Part shown: positions 44,401 to 54,376 of the stretch, piece by piece
Layout: each line of letters starts with the position of its first letter
Position numbering within the stretch: the stretch's first letter is position 1
NCBI RefSeq assembly: GCF_000422705.1
Contig: NZ_AUGO01000003.1
Coordinates: 372,001 to 436,000, forward strand
DNA: 64,000 nt
Reading direction: 5' to 3'
DNA from: Flavobacterium soli DSM 19725
GTDB lineage: Bacteria > Bacteroidota > Bacteroidia > Flavobacteriales > Flavobacteriaceae
Position numbers and translations under genes: made by a program
The notes under the pieces: generated by a model
The model's database searches: none
Seen by the model: the letters and a program-made list of their open reading frames with translations, nothing else
Told to the model about the DNA's origin: nothing

Positions 44401-45741
44401 ATGAAAAACAAATTTTTACTAACCTTTCTCTTGCTTGTGAGTGTCTTGCAAGCTCAAGAACAAAATCAAAACTATTCGTTTAGTTTGCAGCAGGCGATTG
44501 ATCATGCTATTGAGCATAATTATTCCTCCATTAAAGCTGCAAAGGATATCGATGTTGCCAAACAAAAGAAGTGGGAAACTACTGCCGCTGGTTTGCCTCA
44601 AATAAACGCAAGTATTGATTATCAAAACAACTTTGAACTGCAAAAATCAGTCGTTCCTGCCGAATTTTTTGGTGGTAATCCTGGTGAATTTGCAGAAGTT
44701 GCCTTTGGAACACGTCACAATGTGGTGGCCAACGGAAGATTGAGCCAGCTAATTTTTGATGGTTCCTATATAGTGGCACTTCAGGCTTCGAAAACCTATT
44801 TGAAGTATTATGAAAACGCCAAGCAAAAAACCAATACCGAAATTAGGGAAATGGTCATTAATGCCTATGGAAATGTATTGTTAGCTGAAGAAAGTATTGC
44901 TATTCTTGAAAAAAACAAAGCAACATTATCAAAAACACTTTATGATACGGAGGAAACCTATAAAAACGGTTTGATTGAAGAGGAAAATGTAGAACAGCTT
45001 CAAATTACCTTGGCTACAATCAACAGCAATTTAAACAACACCAAGCGATTGCTAGATGTGGCTACAAAAATGCTGAAATTCACCTTAGGTATTTCACTTG
45101 ATACTGAGTTGAAATTGACTGATAAATTAGACGATTTGTCAGTAGCTAATTTGGATATCGCTTTTGGTTCCAATGAATTTTCAGTGAACAACAACATCGA
45201 TTATCTAATGGCCCAAAACTTTGAAGAACAGCGAACCCTTGAACTAAAATTAGAAAAAAGTAAAGCACTTCCGTCATTAGCAGCAAATGTGAACTTCGGT
45301 TATAATGCTTTTAATGATCAATTTGCCTTCTTATCTCAAAACCAAAGATGGTTGAATTATTCAAATTTGGGATTAAGCTTAAACATACCCATATTTAGCA
45401 GTTTTGGAAGACAAGCTAAAACACAACAAGCTAAAATTGCTTTAGATCAAGCCAAAATTCAGCTGACCGAAACGGAACAACAATTACAACTTCAATACGA
45501 ACGTGCCAAAAGCGAATTTGAATTTAGCATTGAAGAATTTGCTACTGCAAAAAGCAATTTGAATCTTGCAGAACGTATCGAAAGAAAACAACAAGTGAAG
45601 TTTACGGAAGGTCTATCCTCTAGTTTCGATTTTAGCGAAGCACAAAGACAGTTGTATTCAGCTCAACAAAATTACTTGCAGTCGATGGTAAACATCATTA
45701 ACTCTAAAGCAGCTTTAGAAAAAATTATAAACAAAAACTAA
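44401..45741 (+). CDS. TolC-family outer-membrane efflux channel
   Basis: A 446-aa outer-membrane channel protein that completes the RND pump. The signal peptide (LLTFLLLVSVLQAQ) is followed by SLQQAIDHAIEHNYSSIKAAKDIDVAKQ and a second half starting around VNNNIDYLMAQNFEEQRTLE. Long helices with QQLQLQYERAKSEFEF are typical of TolC coiled coils. The frame opens 18 codons earlier at 44347, but the chosen ATG gives a normal signal peptide. It lies 12 bp upstream of the adaptor gene. Confidence 0.9.
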   Translation: MKNKFLLTFLLLVSVLQAQEQNQNYSFSLQQAIDHAIEHNYSSIKAAKDIDVAKQKKWETTAAGLPQINASIDYQNNFELQKSVVPAEFFGGNPGEFAEVAFGTRHNVVANGRLSQLIFDGSYIVALQASKTYLKYYENAKQKTNTEIREMVINAYGNVLLAEESIAILEKNKATLSKTLYDTEETYKNGLIEEENVEQLQITLATINSNLNNTKRLLDVATKMLKFTLGISLDTELKLTDKLDDLSVANLDIAFGSNEFSVNNNIDYLMAQNFEEQRTLELKLEKSKALPSLAANVNFGYNAFNDQFAFLSQNQRWLNYSNLGLSLNIPIFSSFGRQAKTQQAKIALDQAKIQLTETEQQLQLQYERAKSEFEFSIEEFATAKSNLNLAERIERKQQVKFTEGLSSSFDFSEAQRQLYSAQQNYLQSMVNIINSKAALEKIINKN

Positions 45742-45753
45742 CCCTACATACTC

Positions 45754-46893
45754 ATGAAAAAAATCCTAATAATAACCGTTTTTTCTCTACTTCTTTTTTC
45801 TTGTGGAAAAAGTGAAAAAGAACAATCAATCGATAAACTAGTTAGTTCTAAAGATGTAAAAGGGCTTCAAGCCAAAAAAGTAGCTTTGCAAGCTGAAATA
45901 GCGACTATCGAAGAAGCTTTGGCTACTTTGGATGTAAAAATTGAAGAAGCTTTAGTGGGAATAACTACAGTAAAAGACACTGTTTTCAATCACTATCTTG
46001 AAGTTCAAGGAAGTATTGACACGAAAGAAAACATCTTAATCCAACCAGAATACAGCGGAACTTTGACTTCTTTGACCGTTAAAGCTGGACAAAGGGTTTC
46101 AAAAGGTCAAATTTTGGGTCGTGTTGATGATGCCGGAATGAGCCAACAATTGGCAAGTGCCGAAAATCAATACCAATTGGCTAAAACCACTTATGACAGG
46201 CAAAAAAATCTTTGGGACAAAAAAATTGGTTCTGAAATTCAGTTTCTTCAAGCTCAAGCCCAGATGGTTTCGGCTCAAAAGACAGTTTCGCAACTCAAAG
46301 CACAATTATCGAAAACCGTTATTCGTGCCCCATTCTCGGGAACAATTGATGAAGTATTTGTAGAAAAAGGAGAAGTTGTAGCTCCAAGTGCACAAGGTTT
46401 GATGCGAATTGTGAATCTAGGCAATATGTATGTTTCAACTACCATTCCTGAAAGCTACATTGGAAAACTAAAAGTAGGCGACAATGTGGATGTATTTTTA
46501 ACTTCTTTGGGTAAAACCTACAAAGGAAAAGTGCGTCAAATTGGAAGCTTTATCAACCCTAACAATAGAAGTTTCGGAATTGAAGTGAGTGTTCCAAATC
46601 CTGAAAACCTGTTAAGACCTAACCAAGTTGCTAAGCTAAAAATCATTGATTATGTTAGTAAGAATGCACTTGTAGTTCCAACAGGGATTATTCAAGAAGA
46701 TGCTAACCACGACAAATTCGTTTTTGTTGTTGAGGGAAGTAATGGCAAAACAGGAAAAGCTAAAAAAGTGGTGGTAAAAACTGGAAAATCATCAGACAAT
46801 GTAACCGAAATTTTAAGCGGTTTATCAGCAAATGATGTGATTGTAACTGATGGTGTAAACACTATTTCAGAAGGAATGAAACTAAATTTCTAA
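45754..46893 (+). CDS. RND efflux periplasmic adaptor (membrane fusion lipoprotein)
   Basis: A 379-aa adaptor that bridges the RND pump and the TolC channel. The lipobox is SLLLFSC (Cys at about 17). A coiled coil precedes the first half-lipoyl motif (GTLTSLTVKAGQRVSKGQIL), and a second helical hairpin is followed by VIRAPFSGTIDEVFVEKGEVV. The barrel and membrane-proximal domains are at the C-terminus (VVPTGIIQED, LSANDVIVTDG). Full length. It is cotranscribed with tolC and the pump gene (27 bp before the latter). Confidence 0.92.
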   Translation: MKKILIITVFSLLLFSCGKSEKEQSIDKLVSSKDVKGLQAKKVALQAEIATIEEALATLDVKIEEALVGITTVKDTVFNHYLEVQGSIDTKENILIQPEYSGTLTSLTVKAGQRVSKGQILGRVDDAGMSQQLASAENQYQLAKTTYDRQKNLWDKKIGSEIQFLQAQAQMVSAQKTVSQLKAQLSKTVIRAPFSGTIDEVFVEKGEVVAPSAQGLMRIVNLGNMYVSTTIPESYIGKLKVGDNVDVFLTSLGKTYKGKVRQIGSFINPNNRSFGIEVSVPNPENLLRPNQVAKLKIIDYVSKNALVVPTGIIQEDANHDKFVFVVEGSNGKTGKAKKVVVKTGKSSDNVTEILSGLSANDVIVTDGVNTISEGMKLNF

Positions 46894-46920
46894 TCTCCGA
46901 AATCTAAAACCTAAAATTAA

Positions 46921-49900
46921 ATGAGTCATCAAAATAAAGAATTCGGTATATCGAGTTGGGCTGTAGATAACAGAGTTACTGTTTATATCTTCACCTTTCT
47001 TATTGTGGTTACGGGCTTGATTGCCTATATCACCATGCCACGTGAAGATTTCCCAGAAATCATCGAAAATAAAATCTACATCTCATCCGTTTTCCCTGGA
47101 AATTCAGCTGAAGATGTCGAGAAATTGATCCTTAAACCACTTGAAAAAGAGTTTAAAAACATCAGCGGAATTGAAAAAATTACAGCCAGTGCATTTCAGG
47201 ATTATGGAATGATCATAGCCGAATTTTCAGATAATGTAACGGTTGAACAGGCAAAAGTAAAAATTAAAGACAAAGTTGACGTCGTAAAAGCCGATACCGA
47301 TTGGCCTAATCTTGACAACGGAAGTAAAGTAGAACCAAGCGTTTTTGACTTAAACATTTCCGAAGAAGTGCCAATTTTGAATATCAATTTAAAAGGGAAT
47401 TACACAACCCAGCAACTTAAAAAATACGGCGAACGACTTGAAGACGACATCGAGGAAATTCCCGAAGTGAAGCAAGTTGACATTTTGGGTGTTGATGATA
47501 AAGAAGTGGAAATTGCAGTTGACATGTTCAAAATGACTGCGGCACAAGTTTCTTTTGACGATATTCAAAATGCCGTTAAATATGAGAACATGACCCTTTC
47601 GGGTGGAAATTTAACGTCACAAGGTTCACGAAACAACATTAGAATCGTTGGAGAAATTAAGGATCCAAAAGAGTTAGAAGATGTAATTGTAAAGTCTTTT
47701 GGCGGAACGGTTTACTTGAAAGACATTGCCACAGTTTCGTTTAAAGAAAAAGAAAAAACTACGTATGCCCGTGAAAAAGGGAAAGAAGTGGTGATGCTAA
47801 ACGTAAAGAAACGTTCAGGCCAAAACATGATTTCTGCCATTGAGCAAGTAAAAGAAAAAATCGAGTTGGCACAAGAAAGTTATTTGCCAAAAGATTTAAA
47901 AATCGATTTGACCAATGACCAATCTTCTCGTGTAGAACATCAGGTTGATGAATTATCAAACCACATTATCTTCGGTATTATCTTGGTAATGATCGTGTTG
48001 ATGTTTACAATGGGATTGCGAAATTCATTGTTTGTTGGAGCTGCAATTCCGTTATCGATGTTGATGGCCTTTAGTATTCTTTCGGCTTTTGGAATGACTT
48101 TGAACACGATGGTTTTGTTCGGATTGGTAATGGGACTTGGAATGCTTGTGGATGACGGAATTGTAGTTGTCGACAACGTATTTGCCAATATGCAAAAAGG
48201 AATGTCGCGTATTCAAGCTTCAAAAATTGGTATTGGCGAAATTGCTTGGCCAGTAATTTCATCAACAGCAACAACCCTGATGGCCTTTCTACCGTTTGCT
48301 CTTTGGCCTGGAACCATGGGTAAATTCATGATCTATTTTCCAGTAACCCTTTCGGTAACACTTGGAGCTTCTCTGTTTGTGGCCATGATTATTAATGCCG
48401 CAATGACGGGTGGTTCGATGGATATTGAAGATCGAAATGTGACCAAAAAATCAGCCAAGATGTATTCTATCATTTTTGGAGCAATAGCAATTATTTTTGT
48501 CATCATCGGTAACGTGAACGACTCAAAAGCCGCTAGAGGAATTGGACATTTGGCATTGATTTCATTAGGATTAATGTGGTTATACAAATGGAAATTATAC
48601 AAATGGACACAAGATTTCCAACATGGATTTTTCCCTAAAATGGAAGAACGATACAAACGTTTTTTAACTAAAATATTGACGGGAAGAAATGCTTGGTTCG
48701 CTTTAGTGGGCATTATTGGAATGCTATTCTTATCCTTTATTTTGCTTGGAATTTTCCCAAGAAAAGTATTATTTTTCCCAGATAATATTCCGAATCAAGC
48801 TATCGTTTATATCGAATATCCACAAGGAACCGATATCAAAAAAACCAATGAAGCCACTTTATTTGTAGAAAAACAAGTCATCGATATTTTAGAAAAATAT
48901 GTAGATAAAACAACTAACGAAAACTACATCGCCGAAAGTATCGTTTCGCAAGTGGGTGTTGGAGCTGGAAATCCAAATGTGGATGCTGGTTCAGCTTCTG
49001 AAACCCCTTTTAAAGGAAAAGTAACGGTTAGTTTCACTGAATTCAAACTTCGAAGAGGAGTAGATACTTCTGATATTTTAGAAGAAATTAGAGGAAAAGT
49101 AAAAGGTATTGCAGGTGCAACTGTAACAGTTGAAAAAGATGCAAATGGTCCGCCAGCCGGATATCCTATTAGTGTTCAATTAACAGGATCTGACTATGAC
49201 CAAATGATTAATGAGGCGAATAAAATGATTGCCTTTATCAATGCTAAAAATATTCCTGGTATTGAAAAACTGAGTGTCGATGTAAACAAACAGAGCCCAG
49301 AATTAGAAGTTCTTGTTGATCGTGTAAATGCCGGAAGTGTTGGAGTTTCAACAGGTCAATTAGGATTTAACCTCCGTCGTTCTGTTTATGGTCAAGAAAT
49401 TTCTACCTATAAAGAAGGTGATGACGATTATAACATCATTGTGAGAATGCAAGAAGACCAACGAAAAAATGAGAACATTTTGTTCAATCAATCATTGACT
49501 TTTAGAAATCAAAACAACGGACAGATCGTACAAGTGCCTATCTCGGCAGTTTCTGAAACGCAAAAAACTACTACTTATAACCAAATCAAAAGAAAGAATT
49601 ACAAACGTATCATGACCGTTTATTCGAACGTGATTACAGGTTATAATGCAGATGAAATTACCAAGCAAATTGAAGCCGAATTAAAAGGCTATGAATTGCC
49701 AAAAGGAATTACCTATTCATTCTCTGGAGTTCAAGAAGAACAAGGAAAAAACCAAAGTTTCTTGCTCTATGCTTTATTCTTAGCAATGGCAGGAATTACC
49801 ATCATCATTGTGTTACAGTTTAACTCGATTTCAAAAACGGTTGTCATCCTGTTCACAGTGTTACTGAGTTTTAGTGGCGTGTTCTACGGTTATGTTATCG

Positions 49901-50397
49901 CCAATATGGATTTCGTAATCTTGATGACGATGATGGGAATCATCTCCCTTGCCGGTATTGTGGTTAAAAATGGTATTGTATTGATGGATTTCTTCGTCTT
50001 GCTTCTTGACGAAAAAGTGAGAGAGAAAAACGTCGACAGTCATGATGATTTAACGATTGATGAAATCAAAGAAATTATTATTGAAAGTGGTAAAAACCGT
50101 TTAAGGCCGGTATTGTTAACTGCTCTAACTGCCGTTTTAGGTTTAATTCCGTTAGCAATTGGTTTAAACTTTGACTTCTTCGGATTAATTACTGATTTGA
50201 ATCCGCACTTATACATTGGTGGTGATAACGTAATATTTTGGGGACCTTTGGCTTGGACCATCATTTTTGGATTGACTTATGCAACCATCCTAACGTTGGT
50301 TATGGTTCCGGTAATGTTCTTCCTAGTGAAAAGAACCAAATATTGGTTAAGAGACCGAAAGAATAAAAGAATGGAAATAGATACTATTAAAGAATAG
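46921..50397 (+). CDS. RND-family efflux pump permease
   Basis: Proton-driven inner-membrane efflux pump of 1158 aa. Twelve membrane helices are expected; the first is YIFTFLIVVTGLIAYI. The proton-relay aspartates are present in GLGMLVDDGIVVVDNVF, and GIVVKNGIVLMDF marks the second half. The chain is longer than AcrB, with extra hydrophobic segments in the middle (about residues 518-560) and before the last helices, which I recall in Bacteroidota members. Export substrates cannot be told. It is the last gene of the tetR operon and is followed by a terminator. Confidence 0.94.
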   Translation: MSHQNKEFGISSWAVDNRVTVYIFTFLIVVTGLIAYITMPREDFPEIIENKIYISSVFPGNSAEDVEKLILKPLEKEFKNISGIEKITASAFQDYGMIIAEFSDNVTVEQAKVKIKDKVDVVKADTDWPNLDNGSKVEPSVFDLNISEEVPILNINLKGNYTTQQLKKYGERLEDDIEEIPEVKQVDILGVDDKEVEIAVDMFKMTAAQVSFDDIQNAVKYENMTLSGGNLTSQGSRNNIRIVGEIKDPKELEDVIVKSFGGTVYLKDIATVSFKEKEKTTYAREKGKEVVMLNVKKRSGQNMISAIEQVKEKIELAQESYLPKDLKIDLTNDQSSRVEHQVDELSNHIIFGIILVMIVLMFTMGLRNSLFVGAAIPLSMLMAFSILSAFGMTLNTMVLFGLVMGLGMLVDDGIVVVDNVFANMQKGMSRIQASKIGIGEIAWPVISSTATTLMAFLPFALWPGTMGKFMIYFPVTLSVTLGASLFVAMIINAAMTGGSMDIEDRNVTKKSAKMYSIIFGAIAIIFVIIGNVNDSKAARGIGHLALISLGLMWLYKWKLYKWTQDFQHGFFPKMEERYKRFLTKILTGRNAWFALVGIIGMLFLSFILLGIFPRKVLFFPDNIPNQAIVYIEYPQGTDIKKTNEATLFVEKQVIDILEKYVDKTTNENYIAESIVSQVGVGAGNPNVDAGSASETPFKGKVTVSFTEFKLRRGVDTSDILEEIRGKVKGIAGATVTVEKDANGPPAGYPISVQLTGSDYDQMINEANKMIAFINAKNIPGIEKLSVDVNKQSPELEVLVDRVNAGSVGVSTGQLGFNLRRSVYGQEISTYKEGDDDYNIIVRMQEDQRKNENILFNQSLTFRNQNNGQIVQVPISAVSETQKTTTYNQIKRKNYKRIMTVYSNVITGYNADEITKQIEAELKGYELPKGITYSFSGVQEEQGKNQSFLLYALFLAMAGITIIIVLQFNSISKTVVILFTVLLSFSGVFYGYVIANMDFVILMTMMGIISLAGIVVKNGIVLMDFFVLLLDEKVREKNVDSHDDLTIDEIKEIIIESGKNRLRPVLLTALTAVLGLIPLAIGLNFDFFGLITDLNPHLYIGGDNVIFWGPLAWTIIFGLTYATILTLVMVPVMFFLVKRTKYWLRDRKNKRMEIDTIKE

Positions 50398-50408
50398 TAA
50401 AATAATTA

Positions 50409-50444
50409 AAGCCCTGATAGTTTTTATCGGGGCTTATTTTTTTT
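50409..50444 (+). terminator. Intrinsic terminator after the RND pump gene
   Basis: AAGCCCTGATA (50409-50419) pairs with TATCGGGGCTT (50425-50435) with one wobble, followed by a T-tract. Confidence 0.85.
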
Positions 50445-50608
50445 AATAATACTACATCTCAAAATCCTAAGCTATAATTATTTGTATACTCGAAATAATT
50501 TATTTTAGAATCTAAAATTCGTCTGACTTTTAATAGAAAAACAAAATATATTATTTTTTATCTGCTAAAAACAAAACAAAAATAAAAAAATAGAACTGTT
50601 TTGTTTTT

Positions 50609-50624
50609 TTATTTAGAATAATTA
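50609..50624 (+). promoter_or_regulatory. Fur-box-like site, upstream copy
   Basis: TTATTTAGAATAATTA is repeated exactly, in inverted orientation, at 50673-50688. It resembles iron-repressor boxes in its TTTAGAAT core and lies just upstream of the -33 region of an iron-uptake receptor gene. Confidence 0.5.
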
Positions 50625-50631
50625 AAGATAA

Positions 50632-50663
50632 TTTGTGTAGCATGCTTTTGCTCTCTATCTTTG
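50632..50663 (+). promoter_or_regulatory. Promoter of the TonB receptor/iron uptake cluster
   Basis: TTTG at 50632-50635 and TATCTTTG at 50656-50663 are 20 nt apart, a full Bacteroidota promoter. Both elements lie between the two identical Fur-box-like sites. Confidence 0.75.
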
Positions 50664-50672
50664 CCCTATTAA

Positions 50673-50688
50673 TAATTATTCTAAATAA
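50673..50688 (-). promoter_or_regulatory. Fur-box-like site, downstream copy
   Basis: TAATTATTCTAAATAA is the exact reverse complement of the site at 50609-50624. It sits between the -7 element and the ATG, where a bound repressor would block transcription. Confidence 0.5.
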
Positions 50689-50690
50689 AA

Positions 50691-53126
50691 ATGAAAATAT
50701 TAAATACCCTGATGAGCATTTGCTTTCTATTCATTTTCTCGACTTCGTGGAGCCAGCAAACAGCTTCAGTCAAAGGAAAAATCAACTTATCCGACAATGC
50801 TGATGCAGATAATATTTCTGTAATTATCAAAGGAACAAAAATTGGTACTGTTACTGATGCTAACGGAAACTATGAAATTAAGAATTTGAAACCTGGAAGC
50901 TATGTAATCAAGGTTTCTGCTGTTGGTTTTTCTTCAAAAGAGAAAGCCATTACATTGAACTCTGGTGATGAAATTATTGAGAATTTTACAATTTCAACCA
51001 ATTCAGAACAGCTAAGCGAAGTAACTGTAAATGGAGTAAAAACAAATCCATACGGTAGAAAAGAAAGTGCCATAGTTTCAAAAATGCCTTTAAAAGATAT
51101 TGAAAATCCTCAGGTTTACAATACTATTTCAAGCGAGCTTTTGAAAGAACAAGTAATTACAAACTTTGATGATGCCTTGAAAAATGCACCTGGAATCGAC
51201 AAACTTTGGGAATCAACAGGACGTGGTGGTGATGGTGCTGGTTATTTTTCACTTCGCGGATTTGCAGTACAACCTACAATGGTAAATGGACTTCCAAGCC
51301 TTACAAACGGTAGTCCAGATCCTGCAAATATCGAAAGAATAGAAGTAATAAAAGGTCCATCTGGAACGTTATTTGGAAGCAGTTTGATTTCTTATGGTGG
51401 TTTGATTAATGTTACTACAAAAAGACCTTACGATACTTTCGGAGGAAATGTTTCTTATGTTGGTGGAACATACGGACTAAACAGATTCACTGCTGATATC
51501 AACACGCCACTAGGTACAGAAAATAAAGTAGCGATGAGAGTCAATGCTGCTTATCATACAGAAAACAGCTTTCAAGATGCAGGCTTTAGAAAATCGTTTT
51601 TTATAGCTCCTTCATTATCGTATAAAGCAAATGATAAATTATCTTTTAATATTAATACTGAATTCTACAACGGAAAAAGCACTAATCAAACCATGCTTTT
51701 TGTTGACAGAGGAGCTCCATTGAGAGTTACAAACTTAGACGAATTAGGTTATGACAACAAACGTTCCTACACTGGAAACGATCTTTTTATCGAAACCCCT
51801 TCTTATAGCTTGCAAGGGCAAATGAACTATAAACTATCAGACAATTGGACATCTCAAACTGTAGTTTCTAGAACTTCATCAAAATCTGATGGTTATTATT
51901 CTTACCTATATGAGGTTTCTCAATTCACACCTGTTACAGAGGGTGTTGTTTTTGGAAGATACATGAGTAAACAAAACTCTGAAAGTATTGGAACTGATAT
52001 CCAACAAAACTTCATCGGAGATTTTAAATTTGGAAATTTAAGAAATAGAATTGTGGTTGGTGTTGATTATTTTAATATCAACGTTATTAATAATGGTAGT
52101 AATTATGTTCAAAATGGTTTTGTTTACATTGGAAACAACTTACAGCAATTCAACGAAGGTGTTCTAGGAATTATGGATCCTGCAGCTTATACTGATGACA
52201 GTGGTGTATTAACACAAGCTGGAACAGATGCATTGCTTGCAAATTCACCAATCAGCCCATCGAGAACAAGACAAGATGTTTATAGTGCCTATGCTTCGGA
52301 TGTATTGAATATTACTCCAGCTTTATCTGCAATGGCAAGTTTAAGAGTAGACCGTTTTATGAACCAAGGAAATCTTTCTACTTCAGCAGACGACTATAAC
52401 CAAACAGCTTTGTCTCCAAAATTTGGTGTGGTGTATCAGCCAATCTTAAATAAACTTTCTGTTTTTGCTAATTACATGAACGGTTTCAGCAATGTAGCTC
52501 CAATAACAAGCCCAGGAGGAAACATTTTTACATTTGACCCAGAACAGGCTAATCAATTTGAATTTGGAACTAAACTTAATTTATTGGAAGATAAATTCAC
52601 AGCGTCTTTAAGTTTCTATGACATCAAAGTTAGCAACACGGTACTTCAAATTGATCCTGAAACTTATGTTCAAGAAGGAGATCAAACCAACCAAGGTTTT
52701 GAAGCTAGTATTATTGCAAACCCAATTCCTGGATTCAACATTATTGCAGGATACAGCTGGAACGATAGCAAACTTGAAAATGCAAACGGAAACGAATTTG
52801 AAGGACAACGACCTGAAAGTGCGGGACCAAAACACTTGGCTAACCTTTGGGCAACTTACAAATTCCAAGAAGGAAAACTGCAAGGATTTGGATTAGGATT
52901 TGGAGGAAATCACGCAAGTGAAAACAAAATCTTTAACAGAACTGTAGGAGCATTTTCAGTATCAGAATATACAGTTTTGAACGCTTCGGTTTTCTATGGT
53001 TCAAATGATTATATGGTTACCTTGAAATTAGACAATCTTACAAACGAAGAATACTATAAAGGTTGGTCAACTATCAGCCCTCAAAAACCTAGAGTACTTT
53101 CTATAGGAGCTACTTTTAACTTCTAA
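50691..53126 (+). CDS. TonB-dependent siderophore-type receptor
   Basis: An 811-aa outer-membrane receptor that takes up an iron chelate using TonB energy. The signal peptide (FLFIFSTSWSQ) is followed by a carboxypeptidase-like regulatory domain (about 23-105; KGTKIGTVTDANGNYEIKNL), as is usual in Bacteroidota. The plug domain follows (IERIEVIKGPSGTLFGSSL, about 215-235). A 22-strand barrel ends in KPRVLSIGATFNF with the terminal Phe. It resembles ferrichrome/ferric-siderophore receptors rather than SusC because no SusD gene follows. The Fur-like sites and the PepSY reductase genes downstream support an iron role. Confidence 0.92.
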   Translation: MKILNTLMSICFLFIFSTSWSQQTASVKGKINLSDNADADNISVIIKGTKIGTVTDANGNYEIKNLKPGSYVIKVSAVGFSSKEKAITLNSGDEIIENFTISTNSEQLSEVTVNGVKTNPYGRKESAIVSKMPLKDIENPQVYNTISSELLKEQVITNFDDALKNAPGIDKLWESTGRGGDGAGYFSLRGFAVQPTMVNGLPSLTNGSPDPANIERIEVIKGPSGTLFGSSLISYGGLINVTTKRPYDTFGGNVSYVGGTYGLNRFTADINTPLGTENKVAMRVNAAYHTENSFQDAGFRKSFFIAPSLSYKANDKLSFNINTEFYNGKSTNQTMLFVDRGAPLRVTNLDELGYDNKRSYTGNDLFIETPSYSLQGQMNYKLSDNWTSQTVVSRTSSKSDGYYSYLYEVSQFTPVTEGVVFGRYMSKQNSESIGTDIQQNFIGDFKFGNLRNRIVVGVDYFNINVINNGSNYVQNGFVYIGNNLQQFNEGVLGIMDPAAYTDDSGVLTQAGTDALLANSPISPSRTRQDVYSAYASDVLNITPALSAMASLRVDRFMNQGNLSTSADDYNQTALSPKFGVVYQPILNKLSVFANYMNGFSNVAPITSPGGNIFTFDPEQANQFEFGTKLNLLEDKFTASLSFYDIKVSNTVLQIDPETYVQEGDQTNQGFEASIIANPIPGFNIIAGYSWNDSKLENANGNEFEGQRPESAGPKHLANLWATYKFQEGKLQGFGLGFGGNHASENKIFNRTVGAFSVSEYTVLNASVFYGSNDYMVTLKLDNLTNEEYYKGWSTISPQKPRVLSIGATFNF

Positions 53127-53137
53127 AATTTAAAACC

Positions 53138-53177
53138 AAAAAACACCTTTTCATAATGAAAGGGTGTTTTTTATATA
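53138..53177 (+). terminator. Terminator or attenuator between the receptor and DUF4198 genes
   Basis: AAACACCTTTTCAT and ATGAAAGGGTGTTT form a 14-bp stem with one wobble and a short loop, followed by T residues. It probably lowers expression of the downstream iron genes relative to the receptor. Confidence 0.75.
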
Positions 53178-53187
53178 TTTACATATT

Positions 53188-53919
53188 ATGAAAAACATTC
53201 TTTTTATTGCCCTATCGCTTCTTTTCACAAGCAGCAGCTTTGCACATTTTTTATGGATTGAAACCAATTCAACTGGAAAATTAAACCAGAAGCAAGACGT
53301 TAAAATATTTTTTGGAGAATACTCTTATGGTGTAACCGAAAAAGTAGGCCAAGAAGCCTTCAACAAGGTTCAGAAATTTACGGTTTGGGCAGTTGCTCCA
53401 AATGGCAAAAAAACAAAATTGGAAGTTACAGCTGGCGATTTGTTCTACAAAACTTCGTTTACTCCAAAATTCAACGGAACGTATACTATCGTTTTAAACA
53501 ACAACGAAATTGACGTAATTGATTATACCCAATACAATTTCGGAATCTTCAAAACTCATTACCACTGTGTTGCAAAAGTAGAAGTTGGAGGGAAAACGAC
53601 AGAAACTGCAGCAGTAAATACTGATGGAATTACAATTGTTGATGTAACAAAAAAAGATCTGAAGCTTAACGACGAAGTTACTTTGAAAATCTTGTACAAA
53701 AACGAACCATTAAAGGACAAAGAAGTTGATATTTTCTTAAAAGATAAATTCGCTCAAAAAGCTACAACCGATGCAAATGGTTTAGTAAAATTCACTTTGC
53801 CATTTAAAACAAAATACATTATTGAAGCAACTCACAAAGAAGAAGTTCCAGGGAAATACAATGGAAAAGACTATCAATTTATTTTCCATAGTGCCACCTA
53901 TCCTATTATCTTAAACTAA
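53188..53919 (+). CDS. DUF4198-type periplasmic protein of an iron uptake cluster
   Basis: A 243-aa exported protein with signal peptide (LSLLFTSSSFAHFLWIE). DUF4198/nickel-uptake-like proteins often begin with such an AHFLW segment at the mature end. Two beta-sandwich domains follow (IKVFFGEY-like KIFFGEYSY; TLKILYKNEPLKDKEVDIFL, ATTDANGLVKFTL). Several His residues (THYHCVAKVE) could bind metal. I start at the ATG at 53188. In many bacteria it accompanies TonB receptors and PepSY proteins, as here; a periplasmic metal or chelate carrier role is plausible but unproved. Confidence 0.83.
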   Translation: MKNILFIALSLLFTSSSFAHFLWIETNSTGKLNQKQDVKIFFGEYSYGVTEKVGQEAFNKVQKFTVWAVAPNGKKTKLEVTAGDLFYKTSFTPKFNGTYTIVLNNNEIDVIDYTQYNFGIFKTHYHCVAKVEVGGKTTETAAVNTDGITIVDVTKKDLKLNDEVTLKILYKNEPLKDKEVDIFLKDKFAQKATTDANGLVKFTLPFKTKYIIEATHKEEVPGKYNGKDYQFIFHSATYPIILN

Positions 53920-53991
53920 TAATTGAGAAATTGTTTCCAAAGAAAATAGATTGTAAACCAATTCATCAAAGCTCGGGAATTTTCCAGGCTT

Positions 53992-54357
53992 ATGGTTTTA
54001 ACAGCAAATCCTAAACGAATCCAGATGATAACAATAATCTGTGCTTTACTATTTTTAGCCTTGTATTTTTTATACTATACGTCTAAAAAAGCAACATTAT
54101 ATTATAATTCCGGGCTAGAAAAATGGATGCATAAAAACTCGAAACCAACAAAAATAATCGGATATGGGTTACTTATATTTGCTTATATTATTTTGCTTTT
54201 TTTTAAATCTATATTTGCAGCAACCCTATTGTTTTTCATTATTTTAATGACATTTTGCAGTTTGATTATCATCCTGAAACCATTAAAAAAAGTAAACAGC
54301 CTTTTCCTTATCGCAACATTTTGTATTGCAACAATCTTGGAATTCTACTATTCATAA
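53992..54357 (+). CDS. Small membrane protein, DUF3325-like
   Basis: A 121-aa protein with three to four hydrophobic helices (MITIICALLFLALYFLYYTS, IIGYGLLIFAYIILLFF, ATLLFFIILMTFCSLIIILK, LFLIATFCIATILEFYYS). The size, helix plan and place in front of a DUF3649-like and a PepSY gene resemble DUF3325 proteins of iron uptake operons. Sequence similarity is weak by eye. The start could be the ATG at 53992 or the one at 54025. Function is unknown. Confidence 0.65.
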   Translation: MVLTANPKRIQMITIICALLFLALYFLYYTSKKATLYYNSGLEKWMHKNSKPTKIIGYGLLIFAYIILLFFKSIFAATLLFFIILMTFCSLIIILKPLKKVNSLFLIATFCIATILEFYYS

Positions 54358-54376
54358 AAAACTATAGCACCAACTT

